DNA of 64,000 nucleotides, from contig NZ_JAAVUY010000027.1 of assembly GCF_018449695.1 (NCBI RefSeq), positions 1 to 64,000 of the forward strand, written 5' to 3'. Position 1 is the stretch's first letter; each line of letters begins with the position of its first letter. Below the pieces are notes generated by a model that was given only the letters and a program-made list of their open reading frames with translations, was not told the DNA's origin and searched no databases. The position numbers were made by a program, and so were the translations under genes. The stretch is from Bradyrhizobium sp. dw_411 (GTDB lineage Bacteria > Pseudomonadota > Alphaproteobacteria > Rhizobiales > Xanthobacteraceae). Below are positions 44,541 through 53,220 of the stretch, one piece after another.

Positions 44541-45098
44541 TTGAGCCGTCTATTGCGTTGTATCCGAGCCATGCCGGTACTCGCCGCTGCAGCGATTGCG
44601 ATCGCCGGCTGCGCGGACTCACGCATGACCGCGTCGAACGCAAACGCCCAGGCGTCCAACGACCAGGGCGAACAGCCCTACAAGACCGGTTACGGCTTCA
44701 CCAGCGACGGACCCACCACCGATCTCTACACCGAATTGTTCGGCTCCAGCCGGCGCGACGCGCCGCCGCCCGCCGCATCACAGCCGGTCGAACCCGTGGT
44801 TGCGTCCACGCCAATCGAGCCGGTCCCGCCCGCGACGACACCTGCCGCAAAGCAAAAGGCTCAGCGCGCCACCGCATCCGCCGCGAACCGTCAGGTTCAG
44901 CCCGCAAACTCAACGGTGGCAACCCAGCCGGTTCAGCCTGCGCCGCCACCCGTCAACGCTCAAGTCGCGCAACAGCCAGCCGCGCCACAGCCTCCGCCCG
45001 AGGCCGACACGCCGACGGCTTACGGCATCACCAGCAACGGACCGACGACCGATCTGTACACGGCGTTGTTTGGATCCAGGCGCCGCGACGGTCAGTAA
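44541..45098 (+). CDS. Putative lipoprotein with duplicated YGxTSxGPTTDLYTxLFG motif
   Basis: 185 residues from a TTG at 44541 preceded by GGGGGAAA. The start gives a basic n-region (SRLLRCIR), a hydrophobic stretch and a lipobox IAGC with Cys-24; an internal ATG would leave too short a signal. The mature part has a 23-residue motif twice, at 51-73 (YGFTSDGPTTDLYTELFGSS) and at 161-183 (YGITSNGPTTDLYTALFGSR), joined by a disordered Pro/Ala/Gln/Val linker. No family recognised. It lies between rnpB and a TauE/SafE gene. The duplication suggests a binding peptide repeated at both ends of a flexible periplasmic tether. Confidence 0.7.
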   Translation: MSRLLRCIRAMPVLAAAAIAIAGCADSRMTASNANAQASNDQGEQPYKTGYGFTSDGPTTDLYTELFGSSRRDAPPPAASQPVEPVVASTPIEPVPPATTPAAKQKAQRATASAANRQVQPANSTVATQPVQPAPPPVNAQVAQQPAAPQPPPEADTPTAYGITSNGPTTDLYTALFGSRRRDGQ

Positions 45099-45141
45099 GC
45101 GTGAACAACAGATGTGAAAGCGCCGCAATGGCCGGGCGGCG

Positions 45142-45879
45142 ATGAGCCCGATCGCGTCAGCGGTTGTGTTGTTCGGCGCGCTCGCCGGAGGCTTTGTCTC
45201 CGGCCTCGCCGGGTTCGGCACCGCGCTGATCGTGCTCGGGATCTGGCTCTATGTGCTGCCGCCTTCGGTGGTCGTGCCGCTCATCCTGATCTGCTCCATC
45301 ATCTCGCAGACTTCGACGCCGCCCTCGATCTGGCGATCCATCGACTTCGGGCTGGTCTGGCCCTTTCTGCTCGGTGGTCTCGCCGGCGTGCCGCTCAGGA
45401 CCCTGCTGATCGCCCATGCCGATCCCGCCAGTTTCAAATTAGGCGTCGGGGTATTGCTGCTGGTGTTTCCGGTGGCGCTCCATTTCAACCGCCGTCCGGT
45501 GGCGCTCTCCTTCGGCGGCCGGATTGCCGATACGGGAATCGGATTCGTGGGCGGCATCCTCGGCGGACTGGCCGGCCTGTCCGGTCCGATTCCGATTCTG
45601 TGGGCCAGCGTGCGCGGCTGGGACAAGGACCAGCGGCGCGGCGTGTTTCAGACCTTCAACTGGACGGTGTTAACAGCCGCTTTTTGCCTGCAGGCCGGCA
45701 CTGGATTCATCACCCGGGAAATCATGTCGCTGACATTGCTCGCGCTGCCGGGCACGATCACAGGCGCCTGGCTCGGCGCACGGACCTATCGCGCGCTCAG
45801 CGACAATAATTTCCGCGATGTCGTGCTCGGCATTTTGTTTCTGTCCGGGATCACTTTGGTCTGGAGCAGCTTGCGTTAA
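45142..45879 (+). CDS. TauE/SafE (TSUP) family membrane transporter
   Basis: 245 residues with seven or eight hydrophobic helices in two halves, each opening with the family's Gly-rich pattern ('LAGGFVSGLAGFGTALIVLG' and 'FVGGILGGLAGLSGPIPILWA'). TSUP proteins export sulfite, organosulfonates or other small organic anions. No sulfur metabolism gene is adjacent, so the substrate is open. Confidence 0.88.
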   Translation: MSPIASAVVLFGALAGGFVSGLAGFGTALIVLGIWLYVLPPSVVVPLILICSIISQTSTPPSIWRSIDFGLVWPFLLGGLAGVPLRTLLIAHADPASFKLGVGVLLLVFPVALHFNRRPVALSFGGRIADTGIGFVGGILGGLAGLSGPIPILWASVRGWDKDQRRGVFQTFNWTVLTAAFCLQAGTGFITREIMSLTLLALPGTITGAWLGARTYRALSDNNFRDVVLGILFLSGITLVWSSLR

Positions 45880-45957
45880 ACGATCCAACGCATGGCCGCC
45901 ATGCGAGGACTGTGAGCGCTATACGCGCACCGGCAAAGTCGCTACCTCTGCGCGCCC

Positions 45958-46911
45958 ATGTCTTCCTTGGCGCCCATGTCTTCCTCATCATTGCCCTCCG
46001 CCTCAATCTCCCGCGAACATCTCGGTCTGTTGCTGGGCTTCATCGGCGTCGTCGTGTTCGGCGGCTCGCTACCCGCGACGCGCATCGCGGTGTCGGCCAT
46101 CGATCCGTTCGCCGTCACCGCGATGCGCACCGCGATCGCCGGACTGTGTTCGCTGGCAGTCTTGATCGTGTTGCGCCGGCCGCTTCCGCCGCGCCGGCTG
46201 TGGCCGCAACTGGCCGTCGCGGCGCTGGGCGTGAGCATCATGTTTCCGCTGCTGATGGCGATCGGCATGAAAACCGTCGACGCCTCGCACGGCGCCGTCG
46301 TGCTCGGGATTCTCCCGATCGCCACGGCATGCATGGCCGTCATCATCACCCATGAGCGGCCGAAGCCGTTGTTCTGGATCGCATCGCTCGTCGGCGCGGC
46401 CCTTGTGATCTGGTTTTCGATGCGCCAAAGCGGCGGCTCGCTTTCGGTCGGCGATCTCCTGATGTTCGGCTCGGTCGCATCCTCCGCGGTCGGCTATGCC
46501 TATTCCGGACGGCTCACCGCGATCATGCCGGGATGGGAAGTAATTAGCTGGGCGCTGGTGGTGGCGCTGCCGATCTCGCTGCCCGCAGCCGCACTGACCC
46601 TGCCGCCGGATATCACCCATATCGGATTGAAGCCCTGGCTGGCGCTGCTCTACGTCGCGCTGTTTTCGCAATGGATCGGATTCTTTGCGTGGAATGCCGG
46701 CATGGCGATGGGCGGCATCACGCGCGTCTCGCAGGTGCAGTTGCTGCAGCCCTTCGTTACGTTCGCGATCGCGGCTTTCTTCAATGGCGAAACGATCACG
46801 CCGCAGATTTTGCTGTTCGCCGCTGCCGTCGTCGCCACGGTAGCGATCAGCAGCCGCACCCGGACTCGCAAGCCGTCGGCGGACGCGATCGAGGCGCAAG
46901 CTCAGAACTGA
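45958..46911 (+). CDS. EamA-family (DMT) transporter
   Basis: 317 residues, ten membrane helices in two EamA repeats; 'VVFGGSLPATRIAVSAIDPFAVTAMRTAIAG' marks the first and 'IGFFAWNAGMAMGGITRVSQVQLLQPFVTF' the end of the second. Drug/metabolite exporter of unknown substrate. A second in-frame ATG at 45976 follows a duplicated ATGTCTTCC; either may be used. Its 3' end overlaps the convergent MBOAT gene by 10 bp. Confidence 0.88.
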   Translation: MSSLAPMSSSSLPSASISREHLGLLLGFIGVVVFGGSLPATRIAVSAIDPFAVTAMRTAIAGLCSLAVLIVLRRPLPPRRLWPQLAVAALGVSIMFPLLMAIGMKTVDASHGAVVLGILPIATACMAVIITHERPKPLFWIASLVGAALVIWFSMRQSGGSLSVGDLLMFGSVASSAVGYAYSGRLTAIMPGWEVISWALVVALPISLPAAALTLPPDITHIGLKPWLALLYVALFSQWIGFFAWNAGMAMGGITRVSQVQLLQPFVTFAIAAFFNGETITPQILLFAAAVVATVAISSRTRTRKPSADAIEAQAQN

Positions 46912-48398
46912 AAATACAGAAACTCCAGCCGCTGCCACATGCCGAACAGCGAGATCGCCAGCGCCAGCGCTGACAGCAGCGCCCATACGGCATTCGGCCG
47001 CCAGCGCACAAAGTTCGTACGCTCCGGTGCGCGGCGGTATTCGCGATAGCCAAATAGTTGCGGGACATTGGGCAGGCCGAGCGCAATCGCCAGCGCCAAT
47101 GCGACCGCGCTGCCACCGATCGTCAGCAGAAGCGGCTCGCCGACCAGCAGCGGCAAATCCATCAGCCGCAGGATGCCGGGCGAAGCATAGGCGGAACTGC
47201 CGCCATCAAATCCGAACAGGCTGCTCAGCATCTGCCACGCGCCGCCGAGGGTTTTGGCGCGGAAGAACACCCATGCGAGAACGACGGCCACGAATGTGAT
47301 CGCCCAGGAGACGATTTTTACAAACAGGCCACTCTTTGAAGCACGGCCACCGCGCCACGCCTGCCAGAGATGATTGATACAGAGATAAAGGCCATGCAGG
47401 CCGCCCCAGATCAGGAAATTCCAGCCTGCGCCGTGCCAGAGGCCACCGAGCAGCATCGTCACCAGCAGATTGAGATAGCGCCTGATCTCGCCGAGCCGGT
47501 TGCCGCCGAGCGGAATGTAGAGATAGTCGCGCAGGAACCGCGACAGCGTGATGTGCCAGCGACGCCAGAAATCGACGATCGAGGTTGCCTTATAGGGCGA
47601 GCGGAAATTCACCGGCAGGCGGATGCCGAACAACAGCGCGAGCCCGACCGCCATGTCGGAATAGCCGGAGAAATCGAAATAGATCTGCAGCGTGTAGGCC
47701 GAGGTCGCGAGCCACGCCCAAGACGTAGTGACGCCCCCGCCGGCATCGAGATGCGCGAACACCGGCGAGACGAACTGCGCCAGATTGTCGGCGATGACAA
47801 TTTTCTTGAACAGGCCGGCGGCGAAGATCGCCAGTCCCCGCGCCGCCAGCACCGATGAACGTCCAGTGCGGCCGCGCTTGAACTGCGGGATCATCTCGGC
47901 GTGATGCACTAAAGGCCCAGCGATCAGGTGCGGGAAGAACGAAACGAACAGCGTGTAGCTGACGATATCGCGCTCGACCCTGGCGCCGCGCATCACATCG
48001 ACCAGATAGGCGATCTGCTGAAACGTAAAGAAGGAGATGCCGAGCGGCAGGATGATATTGACGAACGGCAGCGGCGCGCCGGTCAACGCATTGAGGCTGT
48101 CGAGGATGAAGTTGGTGTATTTGAAATAACAGAGCAATGCGAGATTAAGCGCGACGCCTGATATGCCGATGGCGCGGCGGCGAAGCGGATCCTCCATCCG
48201 CAGGCCCAGCCCGAAATTGACGCCGACCGATGCCAGCAGCAACAGCAGATAGACCGGCCGCCACGCGCCGTAGAAGAACAGCGACGCGCCCGCCAGCACC
48301 AGAATGCCCGCGCGCGGGGAATGCCGCCGCGCCGCCGCGAAGGCCAGCACGGTGACCGGCAGGAATTGAAACAGGAACGTGTAGGAGCTGAACAGCAT
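46902..48398 (-). CDS. MBOAT-family O-acyltransferase (AlgI/PatA-like)
   Basis: 498 residues with about a dozen membrane helices. The active-site His lies in 'MLLGGLWHGAGWNFLIWGGLHG', and 'WRRWHITLSRFLRDYLYIPLGGNR' is the other MBOAT signature. Such proteins bring acyl groups across the inner membrane for O-acetylation of alginate, peptidoglycan or other glycans. The next upstream gene encodes an SGNH-like membrane-anchored protein, the usual second half of such systems. No alginate genes are present. Confidence 0.92.
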   Translation of the reverse strand: MLFSSYTFLFQFLPVTVLAFAAARRHSPRAGILVLAGASLFFYGAWRPVYLLLLLASVGVNFGLGLRMEDPLRRRAIGISGVALNLALLCYFKYTNFILDSLNALTGAPLPFVNIILPLGISFFTFQQIAYLVDVMRGARVERDIVSYTLFVSFFPHLIAGPLVHHAEMIPQFKRGRTGRSSVLAARGLAIFAAGLFKKIVIADNLAQFVSPVFAHLDAGGGVTTSWAWLATSAYTLQIYFDFSGYSDMAVGLALLFGIRLPVNFRSPYKATSIVDFWRRWHITLSRFLRDYLYIPLGGNRLGEIRRYLNLLVTMLLGGLWHGAGWNFLIWGGLHGLYLCINHLWQAWRGGRASKSGLFVKIVSWAITFVAVVLAWVFFRAKTLGGAWQMLSSLFGFDGGSSAYASPGILRLMDLPLLVGEPLLLTIGGSAVALALAIALGLPNVPQLFGYREYRRAPERTNFVRWRPNAVWALLSALALAISLFGMWQRLEFLYFQF

Positions 48399-48405
48399 CG
48401 TGTCG

Positions 48406-49395
48406 CTAATGCTTCAACTGCGACATCAGATAGCGCGTGTAGGTTGGAATGCCCGAGATGTTGACATGCATCTCATCGGCGTAATTGGCCTGCGCCAATC
48501 CAGCGACCGAGGGGATGTTGAGGACATCGAAGCCACAACGATGACCGGCATCGGTGACCAGTGCGACGTATTGATCGTCCTTGTCGCGCCACGCGGCATC
48601 CTGCGCGCGATCGTAGCGCGGCGCCCAGGGCGGGATCACCACGGTCAGTTGGCGCGTCAGCGCAACCATGTCGCACAAGGCGCCGAGTTCGTAACGCGCC
48701 TTCGCGCCGGCAATATTCCAGTTGGCGTAATGCGCATGCGAGCCGATATCTACAGGCCAGCGGTCATCGGGCTGGGTGTGGCCGATGACATCGAGGCCGA
48801 ACGCGCTGGGCTGCGCACCCATTTCCGCAATATGCTGATCGGCCACCAGCCGTGAGGCGAAGGCTTCGCGGATAAACCGGATCAGCGTGCCCACCCGCAG
48901 CGGCAGGAACGAACTCATCAGTTCAGCGACACCGAGCCGTGCCGCGACATCCTGCGGATAGACGGCGGCCGAGCGCACGCCCTCATTGAACAGGAAGGGT
49001 GCGACGCTGATCACGACATGCGCACTGCGAAAGCGGTCGGGCATGCGATGCATCGCCGCTTCAAGCGCCAGAGGCTCGCCGGCATCGTAGCCGAGATTGA
49101 TCGCACTGCCGGGCGGCTTGCCGATCAATTGCGCGGCCAGTGAAGGATCGACCTGATAGACCGTGCGGCTCTCGCCGGCGAAGATCAATTCCGGCTTCGA
49201 GGCCAATAGCGGCAATTTGACCGCGAGCATGACCGGCACATCGTCGTGGACACGATCGGCTATCGCCAGCAATCCGGCCAGCACCGCGAGCCACGCCACC
49301 GCCGTCAGCCCCAGTGCCGCGGCAATCCATCGCGCGGACGCCGCCTGCGCGCGCGGCAGCGACGTCAATTGCGAGAGGATAAGGCCGCGCATCAT
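48406..49395 (-). CDS. Membrane-anchored SGNH-like protein, probable partner of the MBOAT protein
   Basis: 329 residues: one N-terminal membrane helix (about 22-46) then a periplasmic domain. 'ELIFAGESRTVYQVD' fits SGNH block I with GES (Ser-76) and 'ADEMHVNISG' near the end fits block V with Asp-307/His-310. Overall similarity to AlgJ/AlgX/DltD-type proteins is weak and the assignment is by motif and position, 7 bp upstream of the MBOAT gene. It would perform the final transfer to the glycan in the periplasm. Confidence 0.7.
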   Translation of the reverse strand: MMRGLILSQLTSLPRAQAASARWIAAALGLTAVAWLAVLAGLLAIADRVHDDVPVMLAVKLPLLASKPELIFAGESRTVYQVDPSLAAQLIGKPPGSAINLGYDAGEPLALEAAMHRMPDRFRSAHVVISVAPFLFNEGVRSAAVYPQDVAARLGVAELMSSFLPLRVGTLIRFIREAFASRLVADQHIAEMGAQPSAFGLDVIGHTQPDDRWPVDIGSHAHYANWNIAGAKARYELGALCDMVALTRQLTVVIPPWAPRYDRAQDAAWRDKDDQYVALVTDAGHRCGFDVLNIPSVAGLAQANYADEMHVNISGIPTYTRYLMSQLKH

Positions 49396-49448
49396 GCCGC
49401 CGTTCAAGCATGAACCGCCGCGGCAGACAATATCCGGTTACGCCGGCG

Positions 49449-51038
49449 TTAATGTCCGCCGCCGCCTCCGGACAGCGCGGCCGGCTTCTTCAACAGCAAG
49501 ACCATCAGGCTGAGGCCGAAATAGAACAGCGTCAGCATGAAGAAGGCGTCGCCATAGCCCATCACCTGGGCCTGGCGGTGAACGATCTGGGACAATTGCT
49601 TCATCGCCATCAAGGCCGCGTCGCCCATGCCCTGCAGGCGCTGGGTGAACATGTTGAGCGTTTCGGTCGCGGTCGCGTTACCCCAGGTCACCCGTTCCTG
49701 CAACCGCACGATATGCAAATCGGTGCGATCGTTGAGCACCTCGTTGATCACAGCGAGCCCGACCGCGCCGCCGAGATTGCGCGTCAGGTTGAACAGCCCC
49801 GAGGCATTCTTGACCCGGTCCGGCGCCAAAGTGCCGAGCGCGATATTGTTGGTCGGCACCATCGCGAACATCATACCGATGCCGCGCAGGATCTGCGGCA
49901 CCAGGAGTTCATAGAAATCATAATCGCGGGTGATCCAGGTCATCTGGTAGGAGCCGAGCGCAAAGATGATCAGGCCGGCCGCGATGATCAGGCGCATATC
50001 GACCTTCTGCATCAGCCGCCCCACGATCGGCGCAACCAGGAACATGGTGATGCCGGAGACGAACATGGTCTCGCCGATCATCAGCGCGCTGTAGCCGCGC
50101 ACTTCCGCGAGATAGCGCGGATACATGTAGGTCAGCCCGTAAAGTCCGATCCCGACGCAGAACGAGATCAGGCAACCGATCGCGAAATTGCGGTCGTTGA
50201 ACGCCCTGATATCGACGATCGGCTCCTTGGCGGTCAGCACGCGATAGAAAAAGGCAATCGCGGAAATTACGCAAACCCAGGCGCAGATCGCCACTGACGT
50301 GTCCTGCATCCATTCATATTGCGGGCCTTCCTCCAGCACATATTCCAGCGCGCCGAGAAATCCCGCCATCGCGATCAGGCCGAACCAGTCAAAATGATCG
50401 AGCAACGCGAAATTCGGCTGATCGAAATCGACCAGCGTCAGCACGCCGACGGTGATGATCACGCCCGGCACGACATTGACGAAGAACAACCAGTGCCATG
50501 ACATCGCGTCGGTGATGAAACCGCCTACCGTCGGGCCGATGGTCGGCGCCAGGGTCGCGACCAGACCAATAATGGGGCCGACGATATGGAATTTCGAGCG
50601 CGGAAACACCGTATAGGCCGATGCGAACACGGTCGGGATCATGCCCGCACCCAAAAAACCCTGGATCGCGCGCCACAGGATCATCTGCTCGATCGAGGAC
50701 GTAAAGCCGCACAGCAGACTCGCGATGGTGAAGCCGGCAGCCGAGATCGCAAACAGCAACCGCGTGCCGAGCGCGCGCGACAGAAAGCCGGACAAAGGAA
50801 TCGCGATCACTTCGGCGATCAGATACGAAGTCTGCACCCACGATATCTCGCTCGAACTCGCGGAGAGTCCGGCCTGGATATCGGTAAGCGAGGCCGAGAC
50901 GATCTGGATGTCCAGGATCGACATGAACATCCCGAACACCATGATGAGAAACGCCACCAGCCGCCGCGGCGCGATGCGCTCGGACGGCGCGGCCGTGGCG
51001 TTCATCATTCCCGGTGCGGCGGCAGTGGCATCAGCCAT
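49449..51038 (-). CDS. EmrB-type MFS efflux pump (DHA2, 14 helices)
   Basis: 529 residues with 14 predicted membrane helices. 'LDIQIVSASLTDIQAGLSAS', 'WVQTSYLIAEVIAIPLSGFLSRALGTR' and 'GPTVGGFITDAMSWHWLFFVNVVPG' are hallmarks of the EmrB/QacA subfamily. With the adaptor encoded 52 bp upstream it should form a tripartite drug exporter with an outer membrane channel encoded elsewhere. A His/Gly tail (GGGGGH) ends the protein. Confidence 0.93.
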   Translation of the reverse strand: MADATAAAPGMMNATAAPSERIAPRRLVAFLIMVFGMFMSILDIQIVSASLTDIQAGLSASSSEISWVQTSYLIAEVIAIPLSGFLSRALGTRLLFAISAAGFTIASLLCGFTSSIEQMILWRAIQGFLGAGMIPTVFASAYTVFPRSKFHIVGPIIGLVATLAPTIGPTVGGFITDAMSWHWLFFVNVVPGVIITVGVLTLVDFDQPNFALLDHFDWFGLIAMAGFLGALEYVLEEGPQYEWMQDTSVAICAWVCVISAIAFFYRVLTAKEPIVDIRAFNDRNFAIGCLISFCVGIGLYGLTYMYPRYLAEVRGYSALMIGETMFVSGITMFLVAPIVGRLMQKVDMRLIIAAGLIIFALGSYQMTWITRDYDFYELLVPQILRGIGMMFAMVPTNNIALGTLAPDRVKNASGLFNLTRNLGGAVGLAVINEVLNDRTDLHIVRLQERVTWGNATATETLNMFTQRLQGMGDAALMAMKQLSQIVHRQAQVMGYGDAFFMLTLFYFGLSLMVLLLKKPAALSGGGGGH

Positions 51039-51090
51039 GATGGGCTCGGCTTACATCTGATGGCATCGGGCGCACGGCCCGATGCAAGGA

Positions 51091-52407
51091 TTATTGCGGG
51101 TGAATCATTGTCGGTGAATCCAGGTCGACATCGCTGTCGGCATCCTTGGCGCCTTCCTTGGTATCGACGGTGGCGTAGACCGACATGCCCGCGCGCAGCA
51201 GGTTCTGCCGCGCGACATCGGCCGGCACCCGCAGGCGAACCGGCAGCCGCTGCACGATCTTGGTGAAGTTACCTGTGGCGTTATCCGGCGGCAGCAGCGT
51301 GAACACCGAACCGGCAGCGGGCGAAATGCTCTCGACGACAGCCGCGAACTTGCGATGGCCGTAAGCGTCAACCGAGATCGTCACCGGCTGGCCCGGACGG
51401 ATCCGCTTGAGCTGCGTCTCCTTGAAATTGGCATCGATGAATACATCATTCAGTGGCACCACATTGCCGAGCCGCTGTCCCATCACAATGAAATCACCGG
51501 TATTGACCATACGGTTGGAGAAAGTGCCGTCGACCGGCGCGCGCACCGACGTAAAGTCGAGATCGCGCTGCGCCTTGGCGAGCGAGGTCTTCAGTTCGGC
51601 CAGTTGGGCGCGAGCCTCGCTCTGCTGCGCCTTGTTGACCTCGACATTATTCAGCGCCGCATCGTAGGCCGCCTGTGACTGCTTCACGCCCGCAACGCCC
51701 TGATCGCGGCCGGCTTCGGACTGTTCAAAGGTCGCGCGCGAGGCAAAACCCCGGCTGGAGAGTTCGTGCTGGCGGTCGTAGTCGAGACCGGCGCGCTTGA
51801 GGCCCGCTTCCGCGGAGGCGAGTTGCGCCTTGGCTTGCTCGACCGCGCTTTCCTGCGCGGTGATCTGACGGCCGATCCGGTCGATGGTGGCCTGCTGGGT
51901 TTCGATCCGGGTGCGCGCGGCATCGACCGCGATGCGATAATCGCCGTCATCGATCTTGAAGACCACTTCGCCAGCCTTCACCAGCGTGTTGTCGCCGGCA
52001 AAGATGGTCGCGACATGCCCCGATACGCGCGCCCCGAGCGTGGTCGCGTTGGCGCGCACATAAGCATCGTCGGTCGATACCAAAAACCGTCCGACCAGAA
52101 AATAATGCACGCCATAGGAGGCGGCGGCGAGCGCGAGCAAAAGACCGACGCCCATCAGCACGAACTTGCGCTTGCCGGATTTCGGCGCGGCTCCAACAAC
52201 GGGAGCCGTCGCGGCCGGAGCGGCCGGCTGGCTGGTGGGGTTGGCGGCGGGCCGTTCAGAAACCTCGGCGGTACGCGTTGCAGTTTCTTCCGAGAGCTTC
52301 GCGCGAAGCTGTTCGGCCAGTTCGGCGGCGTCACGCACGGACTCGTTGTCGGCCGGGCCTGGCTCGGTGCGAACGATACGTGCGGCCTGATCGCGTGCTG
52401 CGGCCAT
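51091..52407 (-). CDS. EmrA-type membrane fusion protein (HlyD family)
   Basis: 438 residues from the ATG at 52407, which has a strong GAGGAGG site. A long polar Ala/Pro/Glu-rich cytoplasmic N-terminus (about 1-85) precedes one membrane helix (about 86-105). Then come the lipoyl half-motifs ('DDAYVRANATTLGARVSGHVATI' and 'VDGTFSNRMVNTGDFIVMGQ'), a coiled-coil hairpin, and a beta-barrel ('VFIDANFKETQLKRIRPGQPVTI'). Periplasmic adaptor for the EmrB-like pump. Control by the divergent TetR is indicated by the operator in the spacer. Confidence 0.93.
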   Translation of the reverse strand: MAAARDQAARIVRTEPGPADNESVRDAAELAEQLRAKLSEETATRTAEVSERPAANPTSQPAAPAATAPVVGAAPKSGKRKFVLMGVGLLLALAAASYGVHYFLVGRFLVSTDDAYVRANATTLGARVSGHVATIFAGDNTLVKAGEVVFKIDDGDYRIAVDAARTRIETQQATIDRIGRQITAQESAVEQAKAQLASAEAGLKRAGLDYDRQHELSSRGFASRATFEQSEAGRDQGVAGVKQSQAAYDAALNNVEVNKAQQSEARAQLAELKTSLAKAQRDLDFTSVRAPVDGTFSNRMVNTGDFIVMGQRLGNVVPLNDVFIDANFKETQLKRIRPGQPVTISVDAYGHRKFAAVVESISPAAGSVFTLLPPDNATGNFTKIVQRLPVRLRVPADVARQNLLRAGMSVYATVDTKEGAKDADSDVDLDSPTMIHPQ

Positions 52408-52477
52408 AACGGCCTCCTCATAAAATATCGCGGCGCCGGAAGGACCCAACATGGCTCCGCCGCACCGTCATTCACTA

Positions 52478-52514
52478 AATTATCATTGACCGAACGGTTC
52501 GGTCAAGTTATATT
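52478..52514. promoter_or_regulatory. TetR operator with two overlapping divergent promoters
   Basis: A perfect 21 bp palindrome TTGACCGAACGGTTCGGTCAA at 52486-52506. Its left arm TTGACC, 17 bp, then TATATT (52509-52514) makes a near-consensus promoter toward the tetR gene. On the other strand its right arm TTGACC, 16 bp, then GATAAT (52484-52479) makes one toward the efflux genes. A repressor bound here would block both. Confidence 0.8.
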
Positions 52515-52581
52515 CGAATCATAGAGCAGGAGTCCTTTCCCGGCCGTTTCCACGACCGCGAGTTTTCGAGAAAAGATACTT

Positions 52582-53220
52582 ATGGTTGCAGCCCCCTACC
52601 CCAACCTGCAGACATCATTTGACGAGGACAACGCGAAACGCCGGCAGATTCTCGCCGGCGCCAGTAAGGTCTTCATGGATCTCGGCTTTGACGGCGCCAG
52701 CATGGGCGAAATCGCCCGCGCCGCCGGCGTCTCCAAGGGGACGCTTTACGTCTACTTTGCCGACAAGAGCCGGCTGTTCGAGGCCATCGTCGCGCAGGAA
52801 ACCCTCGAACAAGGCCGGCTGTCGTTCAACTTCGACCCCGAGCGCGACGTGCCGACCACGCTGCGGGATTTCGGCCAGAACTATATCCACCTGATCTGCC
52901 GGCCCGGCGGCGGATCGGCGATCCGCACCGTGATGGCGATCGCCGAGCGGATGCCCGATGTCGGCCGCCGCTATTATGAGAACGTCCTGGAAAAAACCAT
53001 CAACAGCCTCGCCCGCTATCTCGAGGCGCATGTGTCCGCCGGCGATGTCGCGATCGAAGACTGTCAACTGGCCGCGTCGCAATTCATGATGATGTGCCAG
53101 GCCTCGCTGTTTCTGCCCTTCATCTTCCAGGCCGCCCCGCCCCCCTCGCCCGAGCGCATCGCGCAAGTCGTCGAAAGCGCGACGCAGATGTTTCTGGCGA
53201 AGTATGGGAAGCGGGGGTGA
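52582..53220 (+). CDS. TetR/AcrR-family transcriptional regulator
   Basis: 212 residues. The N-terminal helix-turn-helix reads 'GASMGEIARAAGVSKGTLYVYFADKSRLFEAIV' (about 38-70), the TetR signature; the C-terminal ligand domain resembles the AcrR group ('FMMMCQASLFLPFIF'). Divergent from the EmrAB-type pair, with the operator between; it probably represses both itself and the pump until a pump substrate binds. Confidence 0.93.
   Translation: MVAAPYPNLQTSFDEDNAKRRQILAGASKVFMDLGFDGASMGEIARAAGVSKGTLYVYFADKSRLFEAIVAQETLEQGRLSFNFDPERDVPTTLRDFGQNYIHLICRPGGGSAIRTVMAIAERMPDVGRRYYENVLEKTINSLARYLEAHVSAGDVAIEDCQLAASQFMMMCQASLFLPFIFQAAPPPSPERIAQVVESATQMFLAKYGKRG

Noticed and set aside
44571..45098. ATG start at 44571 for the duplicated-motif lipoprotein
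   Set aside because: It would leave a signal of only 13 residues without basic residues before the lipobox Cys; the TTG at 44541 has a ribosome binding site and a proper n-region.
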